64,000 nucleotides of DNA, taken from NCBI GenBank assembly GCA_034620365.1, contig JAQGEQ010000171.1:331615-395614 (forward strand). Direction: 5' to 3'. Positions 53,883 to 64,000 of the stretch are shown here, in pieces. Below the pieces are notes generated by a model that worked only from the letters and a program-made list of their open reading frames with translations, did no database searches and was not told where the DNA came from. Origin of the DNA: Pegea sp. RAD2-039 (Eukaryota > Chordata > Thaliacea > Salpida > Salpidae). Position 1 is the stretch's first letter; the number at the start of each line of letters is the position of its first letter. The translations under genes and the position numbers were made by a program.

Positions 53883-56800
53883 GTAAGTTACTTAGATTTA
53901 AACAAATAGGTTATTTTTTAAAGATATTTTTCATTTTCAGCAACTGATGATCCAAACGACCAGCTTGGTATCTCAGCAACCACTGCTATCTACACAAGCA
54001 CCGATCTTCCCACTGAACAAACTGGCTACTGTATGACTTGGGGTCAACATCATTATCGAAGTTTCGATGGAAAGATTTATAGATTCCAGGGAGATTGTTC
54101 ATACACATTGGTAGAAGATAACGAACATTTCATATCAGTTGTTTCACACAATACTAATGTTTGTTCTGTTGGTCGATGTCTAAGGTATTGTATAAATAGA
54201 ATTAGCTTTCTGAGCTAAGATGAATATATACTTTGAACTGCAGGAGTTTGTCGATCTTTGTGAGCGATTTGATCATTGAACTGAAAAGAGACAGTTTTGA
54301 TGAAATGCCAAAAGCATATGTAGACGGTCAAAGTCTTGGCTTGCCTTCATCTATGTCCGGTGTCCTTATCCAACGAGTTGCTGATTTTATTGTGGTCCGC
54401 GATCCAGATACCGACTTTTACGTTAAATGGGACGGTGTAGATTCAATTTTCGTCCGGGTAAGTTTTATTTGCCAAACTAAATTGTCTGTGCAGTGATGGA
54501 TGATGTTGATCAAGGTTGGAGAAGACCACATCGGTAAAACTCGTGGATTGTGTGGAGTGTACGATGGAAATGTTGGTAATGACTTCACTACTAAATCATC
54601 AGCGATTACTTCAACAGTTGAAGACTTTGCTAATTCATGGGCATACGGATGTAAATCTTAAAAGTAATACTTTCTTCTTTATTCTAATCGTGCTTCTTCT
54701 ACAGCATGTGGAAAGACATCATCACACACTTACTGCTCACGAGCAACTGAAGACGATCGAAGAATAGTTGCAACTGCTCTACGCGCTTGTCAATACTTGA
54801 TGGACACATCTTGTAGATATGTGAGTAGTTTCTACTAAATGCTTGATGACCAGATAAACAACTACTTGATTACAGGTTGTCAATCCTGTTCCATATTTTG
54901 AAGCTTGTAAAGAAGATGTTTGTTGGAGTAAAGATGATGATAGTGTTTGTAGTTCTATGGCTGCTTATTTCCGCGAATGTGCTCGCTTTGGAGTGATTGT
55001 AGACTGGCGAGAAGAAGACAGATGCAGTGAGTCTTCTAGATTTGATGACGTCATTCTGTTTTGTAATTATATCTTGCTTTCAGTGATCACTTGTCCGGGT
55101 AAACTATCTTATGATGTTTGTGGAACTTCTTGTCCAAGAACATGTTTTGATACAAGTTACAATTGTGAAAATGATCATTGTATCGAAGGCTGTCATTGTC
55201 CATCAGGTACTTGCCTCAGATATTTAATATAAAACCAAAAAAAGTTATTTTAAACGATCAAAATAACCGTGTCATGATTTCATGAAAATAAATGTATTTT
55301 TTTTATTGTTTAATAGGAACTTATCTTCACAATGGAACATGTGTGAAAAGAAACGAATGTCCATGTCAGTTTGGAAGACGTGAATACAGTCCTGGGTCGA
55401 AGATTCGTCGCGATTGCAATCGATGGTCAGTTTCAATTTAAATCACTCTTAATTAAATAAAATCATTTGTAGCGTTTGCGCCCGTGGTCGTTGGGTATGT
55501 ACAAGGAACTTATGTGATGCAGTTTGTAAATCAGTTGGAAACCATTTCACTTCATTCGACGGTAAAACCTTTGATTTTGCTGGCAAATGCAGCTACACCT
55601 TGGTTCGTAGCAGTGGTGTTCAGGATATCGCCTTTGAAGTTGTGTTGATAAATACTTGCACGTAAGTATGCTACACTAAAACTAACAAATTAAGCTACAA
55701 CAAATACCTGATTATTTGTTATTACCAACAACAGACAAAACTATTGTGATCGATCAGTTAAAGTGTTTGTGAATAATGAAGAAGTTCATATCATGAAGGA
55801 TGGTAAAGTTGAGATCAGAAACAAAGAAGTTCTTCTACCTTACCACACTTACTTTTATGCTATGGAGAAAGTCACCACAACATTCTTCAAAGTATTTTCA
55901 TTCTTGAGACGATCAGTTTTCAGATGTTGACAAATACCGAACTTTTGTGTGCAGTTGACTATCAATAATGGACTAACTATTTTGTTCGATGGTAAAGACA
56001 GTGTTTACATCAGAGCCACATCAGACTTGTCTGGACGTATGGGAGGTATTTGTGGAAACTTTAACGAACAAACTACAGATGACTTCTGGACAAAGAATGG
56101 AGATATCGCTACAAATGAAAACGATTTTGGAGATGAATGGTGAGTACAAAGTTAACATTTATAGATAAATATAATCTTTTTCTTTTTTATTGCAGGGCTC
56201 ATGGGGAGTGTAGTGCCCCAGTTACTAATCCAGTTTACAGTAACCCATGCGACAACAACTGGACTTTCAAGTCAAAAGCTCGTGAAAGTTGTGAAGTTAT
56301 CACCGCTTCACCATTTACAAGTAATTTTAAACTTATTTTAAATAGATTAATTTAAAAAAAGAAGTGTTTAAATATAAGTAAAACTTTCAATCATTAACTG
56401 CAAGAGACAATAGATAACAAAATTTCATATTTTAGAATGTCATGATGTCGTAAATCATAAAATCTTCTTCCAAAACTGTATGGATGACGTTTGTACTTCT
56501 AGTGATATTAAATCACAGTGTCGATCGCTTGCTGATTATGCAATGGCTTGTACCAAGCTTGGAGTAGTTCTCGGCAACTGGAGAGAGAAAGTACACGAAT
56601 GCGGTGAGTTGAAATTTACAAACATACATTTGAGTTAAAACAAAAATGCTTTTTGTCACAGCTGCAGAGATTCAATGTCCAGCAGGAACCATCTATAAGG
56701 AATGCGCAAATGCTTGTGGGTCTTCTTGTGGAGCTCTTCAAAGTAGCTCTGTGTGCAATGAGCAATGTGTTCCTGGATGTACATGTCCTTCCGGACAGGT

Positions 56801-59800
56801 AAACATCTTTGAACTGAAATTTACTAACTTAATATATTTACCATTTTTATTTGATTTAAAAACTTGTGTCCAGGTCTTTGACTACACTGGTCACTGTGTG
56901 AATATCCCTCATTGTTCTTGTATGTTTGAAAACGTCATATATGAAGCCGGCGAATCAAGAATGCAAGATTGTAATGTTTGGTGAGCCCTTAACCTTTCTC
57001 TAAATTTAAATATTAAAGATTTTTTGTTTTTGAACAACTGAACAAGTTATCTTTTAATCAATTTTTATATGTTGAAAATGTTTATGCGTATTACAGTGAA
57101 TGTCACCATGGGACCTGGGCCTGTACAGATAATGTTTGCCCTGTCAGTACCAAATGTCTAGTGAATGAGGAGTTTACAAGCTGTATGAAACCAGAAATTC
57201 TCACTTGTAGCAACATGCACCTCCCAAAAATAAATAGAAAGGTGAAATTATCAATGAGTTTGATTGATTATAAAATACATTATGATATTAATGTACTAAA
57301 AATAAAATAAGTTGAGAATATATATTTCAACTAAGATGTTCAAGTTTTTTAATCCATAAACAGGTAAACCATTGCATTGCTGGCTGTCAATGTGTTACTG
57401 GGTTTGTTTGGGATGCAAGCTCTTCAACTTGTGTGACTCCGAAAACTTGTCCTTGTTATCACGGAGGTAGAAGTTACGATGAAAGTGAAACTATGCAACA
57501 GGACTGTAACACATGGTGAGAAAATTATCAACATTAAAGAATGCGTGGATAAAGAAACATAATATTAATTTCAGTTTTTGTTTAACTTCAAATGTTCTTC
57601 TCACAGTCGTTGTTTATCTGGCGTATGGCAATGTGAAGAGAATGAATGCGCTGGATTATGTAGAGCATACGGTGAATCACATTACACAACATTTGATGGG
57701 AAAAACTATCAATTTACTGGAATCAATACTTTTACATTTGTTCGATCAACTGCAGAAAATCCACATAAGTTTCAGGTTTCAATCGAAATGATTTATTTTA
57801 TCCTTTAAGAAAATATATAAAGACACTTTTTAGATAAATGTTAAACTTTTTTTACTAAGTTTATTACAAGCTGCAAGTAAAGCAGGAAAATTTATGAAAA
57901 TATATTTCAAATAGATTTCAATTGAAAATGTGGCCTGTGGTAGTTCTGGAGCGACTTGCTCCAAAAGAATTATCTTTTCCATTAACCTTGGTGATGCTGC
58001 TCGTGAAAACAGCGTCGAGCTGGTGAAAGGTAAAAGTGTTCAACAAAGAAAAGTGAGTTTAACTTGTTTAGTTGTAAGTTTCAATCAGTAATGACTTATT
58101 AAATATACACAGATTGGTAGCTTTGATGTTTCATATGTCGGTCTTTGGATATTTATAAGAGCTGTTGATATGGGTGTAACACTTCAATGGGATAAAGGAA
58201 CTACTGTAGTTGTTCGTGTTGATCCTGAACATAAGGGAAGTGTTGAAGGTAACATTGTTACAACTGTACAATTATATCAAAAAACTTAAATGCAATATGT
58301 TACTTCATAACTTCTAACTATCTCTAAATTAAGTTTTAGTGATATTCACATAAAAGCTTAACTACAAACGAGTAAAATACAATGAAAAGAAGCAAGTTTT
58401 TATTGCTACTAATGTTTTCATTTATTATTTTACAGGTCTGTGTGGTAACTTTGATGATAGCGAATCAAATGATTTCAGAACACCTCAAAATATATTTGAA
58501 GCCAACGAAGTTTTCTTTGTTAATTCTTGGAAGGTAAAACTTTCTATTAAATCTAAAGTAAATTCTACCTAAAAATAAAGCTGAGGTTTTAGTCTTCACC
58601 TTTGAGTGACAGTAGTTTAAGCATGATTCATAATTTCATTTCAGACATATGCAAACGGAACAAGTGCAGAGGAATCTGATGGGGATATTTGTGCTACAAA
58701 TAGTCATCGAAAACATTGGGCTGATAGAAAATGTTCAGTTTTAACAAGCGAATTGTTTGAAGTAAGTCTTTTGATACGAAAAATACTTAAAAATTAAACA
58801 TCAATCACAGTAGAAATAAAATTATTTTAAAAATGATAAGCATTCAGCAGTTACAGAATTAATTGATAACTTATTTCAGCCTTGTCACTCGCTAGTTGAT
58901 CCACGAAGTTACCAAGCTGCTTGTGTCTATGATGCTTGCGCTTGTAACTCTGGTGGTGATTGTGAATGCTTCTGTACAGCTATCCATGCTTATGCACAAG
59001 AATGTAACCGTCGCGGTGTTCACATCTACTGGCGTTCACAGTCTCTTTGTCGTAAGTAGCATAGTAATTAAAAGCTGCTTGCTCCATTACATTTTCGCAG
59101 TTAGTTACTAACAAAAATCCTTTTTCAGCTATCATGTGCTCTGGAATGAACCGAGATTATACTCCATGTATGTCTGCATGTCCGAAGACTTGTGATAACT
59201 TCAACAGTTATGATCGAATCAAGAGCAATTGCGAACTTAGCTGCGTTGAGGGTTGTACTTGTGGAGAAGGAACAGTGAGTGTAAAATGCAAAATATATTT
59301 TCAACTAGTTTGTTATAACTTATGAAATATAAAATCAATATATAAAATAACTACGATTTCTATAAAGCTTAAGCTAATTATTACAGCTTGCATTAACTTT
59401 TTGTATATAAATTCAAGCTTTAAACTAAGAGTGTTTGTTGACGTTTTGGCTACAAAACCCTGTTTTTGTGCAGGTGGCAACACATGACGGTGAAGTTTGT
59501 ATGCTAATTGAAGAATGCGTTTGTAAAGAGATTGAAGGAGTTAATTATGGTGATGGAGAAAAGATTGAATCGATGTCAGATCAGTGTAGAAGCTGGTAAG
59601 CAACAAAAGATTTATTAACTTTATACTTAGAGAATTGAACCGATATAAACTACTAAAATTATTCAAGTTATTGTATGGATCACGAAATATCATGTCTCGG
59701 ACTTCCTTGTAACGAAGGTGGTCTTGTTCCTCTTATTTCAACTGGAATTGGTAAGTAATGTAATTACCTCAATATTGTTAATGTATGAAAATCTTTTGAT

Positions 59801-62800
59801 ACCGACTGAAATACTTAATGATAAAAAGCTTTTAGTATATAATTAGTGTTCATAGCTTGCACAAATTAATTCAATAAAACTTTTGGTCTTATTAGGGGAA
59901 CATGGTAAAGCTGCTGAATATGGAGGGTTCCAATTTAAACCAGCTGAATTAACTCCAGCTCTTTGTTCTGATTTATATGACAACCTCGTCAGTAAGTAAC
60001 AAGAACTCGAACTACCAACCTTTAATTTTCAAAATAATACGATTTAAAAATTGACTTTTTATAAGTTAAAATTAATGCTTAGTAAGCTTTTCAATAAAAG
60101 TTACTTTTTTATTATTATTAAGGTACCTGTGGAAGTGAAAACATGATGAACTGTTCCTTCCGATGCAACAATATTTGTCATGCATGGAAAGTTTCTACAT
60201 ATCAGTGTACACATGCTACTTCTGATGATCAATGTGTGGACACATGTGGTGAAGAGTGCGTTTCGTGTCCAATCAACTACGTATTGAAAGACCCACAAAC
60301 TTGTGTGCGACCATCTGACTGCGTTTGTATGTTACCAGATGGATCAACTCTTGGTGTAAGTTACTTTTATTTTCCTTGAAGTTCCGCTGATTATGTTATC
60401 TTTATTTTCAGCCTGGACAAGTTAAGAACGACTTGAAATCTTGTCTTCGCTATTACTGCTGGAACAATGAGCTTACTGATGAAGTTCTTCCTGGATGTTC
60501 ACAATCATTTGATCAACCAGAAGCTCTCGGTTTTAGTGACCCTTCTATTTTTGGAATGGACCCTAAATCAGGCTCTGGGATTGGAGTAGCTTCCAAAGTT
60601 GGTAAAAGTGGAACTACAATCGTTTTGCCAACTAGATACAAAGATAAAGATGTAATGAAAAAGTCGGGTGTAGTGGTGGATGATGAGGTACCGAACTTTG
60701 ACGGTCAAAACAAGCCTGAAGTTGCTACTAAAAAACAATTTAAACCAATTTTTGAAGTTGTTAAAGAAGATAATGGAGTAATTACAAAGCATCTTCCTGA
60801 AGATTCTTCAGAATTATTTACTTCTGCTGCTGCTTCCTTCCCAGCTTTTGCCGGCTACACAGAGGCTGAGTGGCCAATAGTGAAGAGAGATGGACCAATG
60901 GGACTCACAAATGATGGTTCTCCTAGTTTATTCCATGATGCAAAAGTAGTTGCAATCGATTTGACGACACAATCAGCAGAGTTGGAAAAACTACCTCTGC
61001 TTGCAATAGAGGATGAAAAGACAAAACCCGTCAAAGATAAGAGTACGCCAGATCATAGTGGCTACAAAATTATTGACGAAAAAGCAATTTGCATTGACGA
61101 GTCTGGTGTTGAACGTTGTTATGGTGACAGTTGGGTGTATGCAAGTGATCCATGCAAGACTTGCTCATGTATCAACTCTGCTACAGTAGTGTGTCAGCAA
61201 CATACTTGTGATCCATATCCTGATTGCCCTGAAGGACATTTTGTTGTTGAAGTGAAAACTAATGAATGTTGCTCCACTTTTCGAGTTGTCAAAGATAGTT
61301 GTGACGTATCTAGATGCTCTGATATCCCAAAATCATGTTTGCCAAATGAAATATCAGTAGTTTATCCAATTGATGAATGTTGTGCGAGCTACGAATGTCA
61401 TTGTGACGTGGCAAGTTGCTTCAAACTTGCTGATGTTCCCTGCCCAGTTGGCAGTGTTCGTCAAGTTGTTGATTCAAGTCAATGCTGTGCTGTGGGTAAA
61501 TGTGTTGTCATAAGTGAAACCTCTGCTCTTGCTACTGCTGTTGGTACTTCATCAGTTCCAACTGGGCATGTTTTGAGTGATTTTTCTGGATTAAGCCCAG
61601 AAGACTTTTTAAATGACAAAAAATCAAATGAGCCAACAGCGTATCCATCAAGTGATGAGCTTTACAATAAACCTTACCAACCAGATGGCTATCCTTCAGA
61701 TGGTAAAGCAAGTACATATTCACCTTTGATCATTAGTGGAGGCGGCTCAAGCGATGGAAGTTCAAAATCACATGCAGATAGTCAGGGATTTTCACCACTA
61801 ATTATGGATTCAGGATTACCATTCTGGGGTTTACCGAAACAAGAAAGTGGAGCAAGTGGTGAAAAGAAGAGAAACAAACCAGTAGATATTAATACTATAC
61901 ACTTACCTTCAAAAGATGACTCTGATTTCACTGGTAGAAATTTGCCATATCCTTTAGACGATGGTACTTTTAGAAGTCAGTCAACTGCTGATAACAGCAA
62001 ATTTCTTCCGCATATCGCAGATGAAGCAACAATTTGCCTAGATGATAAGGGTTATGAGCGCAAGTTTGGCGAACAATGGTTTAAACACGATAATGTTTGT
62101 CAGTTCTGCACTTGTACAGATTTAAACACAATCAGTTGTATGGAAGAAGAATGTGAACCTTACCCTACTGAAGTTAAGAAAGGAATGAAAGTTGAAGAAG
62201 AAACATTTAGTGAATGTTGTAAAAAATACCGAATTATTCCTGAAAAATGCAACTTATCAACTTGTCAATATCAACCTCTTCAGTGTTCACCTTATGAAAG
62301 ATTACTCAGCTACAAAATAGATGATTGCTGCTCTACATATGAGTGTGTTTGTCAAGAAGCAACGTGTGTAAGCTTGGCAAACCCACCTTGTCCACCAGGT
62401 TCAAAACGTGTTGTCATTGAGCAGGACACTTGCTGTCCAGTTCCTAAGTGTTTCTATGTTGACAAAAGTGAGGCTGCTAACTCTGCAAGTGTTTTGTCTG
62501 CTGTTTCCAAGCTTACATCGTTGCATCCGTTTAATCCAGATGAAAAAGGATCAAAATATCAACAGGACTCATTTTCACCAGATGAAAAGGTTTATCCTGA
62601 GCCAGATGTCAACAAGGCCTCTGAACTGCTGGATGATCTACCTAGTGGTAAAGAAAAGGGTGAAACATACGTAACTTCATTTGTACCAGGTAAAACCGCT
62701 ATAGGGAGCTCCTCTCTATTAGATTTAGATGACAATAAAAGTCTCTTTCCTTCAAGTTTCAACTCAGAGGTTTCTTCAATTCTTCCATCTCCCAAAGGTA

Positions 62801-64000
62801 GCTTACTAGATGGTTTATATGCTGATAAGCTAGCTGAAAGCATAGCTGAAAAGCTTCACAAACATCCACATAGAATAGAAAGTGATCATCCTCACGGTTA
62901 CAGTGATGCTGATGTTAGCTCGTCGGCTTTTAGCCATAGCCTTGACAACGTAAATACAAATGATCTTAAAATTGCTTCAGAAGCAGCAATTTGCATTGAT
63001 GCTAATGGAAAAGAACGATGTTATGGCGAACAATGGTTAAAGAAAGATAATATCTGCAGTCTCTGTACTTGCGTTGACATTGAAACCATACAGTGTAAAG
63101 AAGAATCTTGCGCTAGTGTACCGCATATCGAAGTTGGATTCAAACTAGTTTCTGAAAATAGTGATAAATGCTGCATGAAGTATCGAGTTGTTCCACAATC
63201 ATGTGATGTAACTATGTGCCAAATTGAAGCACCAAGCTGCAAAATTAATGAAATGTTAGTCACTTATCCATTAGATGATTGTTGTGTTACTTATGAATGT
63301 ATTTGTAACAAGCAAATGTGTGCTAGCTTAGGTAATGTTCCATGTGGACAAGGATTTGAAAGAGTTCAGGTTGAGCCTAACTCATGCTGCCCAGTTGCTA
63401 AATGCGTATCTTCCTCTCGGGCTGACACTTTTGTAGATGAATCTATATCACCTTTCTTATTCATCCAAACTCCTTCAGATGTTGACGAAGATGATAAAAA
63501 GCCAAAATACGGCTCTGCTATTATTGCTGATGGTACTTTAAGTGCTCAAACTTCCACAGATGCTGAGAAGTATCTTTTGAGTTCAGCTGAACAGGTTTGT
63601 ATGGATGAAAAAGGGCGTTCTCGGTGTTATGGGGAAACTTGGTATAAGGATGGCGATGCTTGTCATGTTTGTGCTTGTGTTAGCAAAGATGCAGTAAGTT
63701 GTGAAGCACAGACTTGTGATCCTTATCCATCAGTACCAGCTGGCCATAAAGTTATCAACGAAAAATCTGACGATTGTTGTTATTCCTACAAAATAGTACC
63801 TAATGACTGCAACTTGAATAATTGTGAAGAAGTTGCACCAGTTTGTTCGCATTTTGAAGACTTGATTCGATACAGTGTTGATGAATGTTGTAGTACTTAC
63901 GAATGTGCTTGCAATCCAAAGAAATGCTTCCAACTGCTTCAAGCTCCTTGTCCTATAGGAATGGAGCGTGCTACTACACAGCAAGACTCTTGTTGTAGTA
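52680..64000 (+). CDS. Giant secreted protein: sushi-like, VWD-C8-TIL x3, Cys-rich repeats (3' incomplete)
   Basis: Thirty-five exons join in phase from the ATG at 52680 with no stop to the window edge, giving 1,548 residues before the last exon and over 2,740 in all. A hydrophobic signal peptide (MALSALLLAFIFFSSAV) opens the protein. The order then is sushi-like modules, three VWD domains each followed by C8 and trypsin-inhibitor-like cysteine-rich domains, and a long exon of VWC-like modules with linkers. This D-domain layout is shared by von Willebrand factor, gel-forming mucins, insect hemolectin/hemocytin and SCO-spondin. Such proteins are secreted, disulphide-linked multimers in clotting, mucus or matrix. 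Sushi domains in front of the D assemblies are unlike VWF. I infer secretion and multimerisation; the exact ortholog is open. Confidence 0.9.
53941..55425 (+). other. VWD gene: first VWD-C8-TIL unit
   Basis: Exons 53941-54184, 54244-54457, 54515-54650, 54705-54820, 54876-55026, 55084-55206 and 55317-55425. The VWD domain opens CMTWGQHHYRSFDGKIYRF and closes RGLCGVYDGNVGNDF, the usual start and the GLCGxxDGN calcium-region motif. C8 cysteines follow (ALRACQYL, YFEACKEDVCW). The TIL domain reads LSYDVCGTSCPRTC with a CxEGCxCPxG end. Confidence 0.9.
55473..57515 (+). other. VWD gene: second VWD-C8-TIL unit
   Basis: Exons 55473-55661, 55735-55891, 55955-56139, 56196-56320, 56436-56603, 56662-56798, 56874-56980, 57097-57241 and 57364-57515. 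The VWD part contains HFTSFDGKTFDFAGKCSYTL and RMGGICGNFNEQTTDDF. C8 has FFQNCMDDVC. Two consecutive Cys-rich TIL/TIL'-like segments follow (GTIYKECANACGSSC; then a shorter, less regular one ending HCIAGCQC). Confidence 0.9.
57607..60355 (+). other. VWD gene: third VWD-C8-TIL unit and following Cys-rich part
   Basis: Exons 57607-57775, 57915-58052, 58113-58248, 58436-58533, 58645-58761, 58880-59051, 59129-59274, 59474-59595, 59668-59750, 59896-59991 and 60123-60355. The third VWD starts GLCRAYGESHYTTFDGKNY and ends VEGLCGNFDDSESNDF. C8 has ACVYDACACNSGGDCECFCT, the form seen in D3-type units of VWF and mucins. TIL reads RDYTPCMSACPKTC. The last exons add a further Cys-rich module (NCSFRCNNICHAW). 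Confidence 0.9.
60412..64000 (+). other. VWD gene: giant exon with repeated Cys-rich modules (open at edge)
   Basis: One uninterrupted frame of 3,589 bp, against a typical exon of about 140 bp elsewhere in the gene. After a linker of about 226 residues, four modules begin at 61090, 62035, 62992 and 63598 with C-x-D-x-x-G-x-x-R-x-x-G-E/D-x-W (for example CIDESGVERCYGDSWV). Each is about 138 residues, with CxxCxC and CC pairs and ending DxCCPVxKC-like. They resemble VWC domains followed by further C-type modules. Between them lie linkers of about 177, 180 and 64 residues rich in Ser, Asp, Lys and Pro. No stop is reached. Confidence 0.85.

Overview
This window is nuclear DNA from an animal, most likely an invertebrate. 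It is very AT-rich. All recognisable genes are split by GT-AG introns, many of them only 47-70 bp, and the families are metazoan: FAM193, HHIP-like, ARL13B, the mitoribosomal/nuclear factor GADD45GIP1 (CRIF1), WDR4, FAM204A and a secreted von Willebrand factor D protein. I cannot name the phylum. I rebuilt the gene models by hand by joining exons. For each complete model the summed exon length is a multiple of three with matching intron phases, which is a strong internal check. Only the von Willebrand-type gene is incomplete; it runs off the right edge.

Layout, left to right. 1-3.4 kb: repeats, including the 3' part of a LINE. 3.46-4.52 kb (-): a four-exon gene for an unrecognised 192-residue protein. 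4.5-7.56 kb: gene-free, with a repeat shared with 1.7 kb. 7.56-9.33 kb (+): an ARL13B-type ciliary GTPase with a C-terminal tail of 24 seven-residue repeats; its stop codon touches the end of a LINE relic (9.33-10.5 kb). 12.25-15.08 kb (-): FAM204A then WDR4, with only 8 bp between the stop of the first and the start of the second. 15.7-16.4 kb: a 5'-truncated LINE flanked by 32-bp direct repeats. 18.0-29.05 kb (-): a complete 22-exon FAM193 gene. 31.0-31.6 kb: a duplicated piece of that gene fused to a tRNA-Val-like repeat. 32.4-36.95 kb (-): a secreted HHIP-like protein with a C-terminal SRCR domain. 37.7-40.6 kb (+): a decayed CR1/Jockey-type LINE. 41.87-42.95 kb (+): GADD45GIP1. 44.4-47.9 kb (-): a 795-residue leucine-rich-repeat protein. 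48-52.7 kb: gene-free, with another LINE relic. 52.68-64.0 kb (+): a very large secreted protein (more than 2,740 residues so far) with sushi-like modules, three VWD-C8-TIL units, and one giant exon holding repeated cysteine-rich modules.

The genes look like ordinary animal housekeeping, ciliary and secreted genes rather than one joint pathway. WDR4 and FAM204A may be co-transcribed. The most unusual points are the amplified V-E-P motif array in the ARL13B tail, the operon-like FAM204A-WDR4 junction, the recent duplication of LINE sequence beside ARL13B, the copied FAM193 exon fragment, and the modular giant exon at the right edge.
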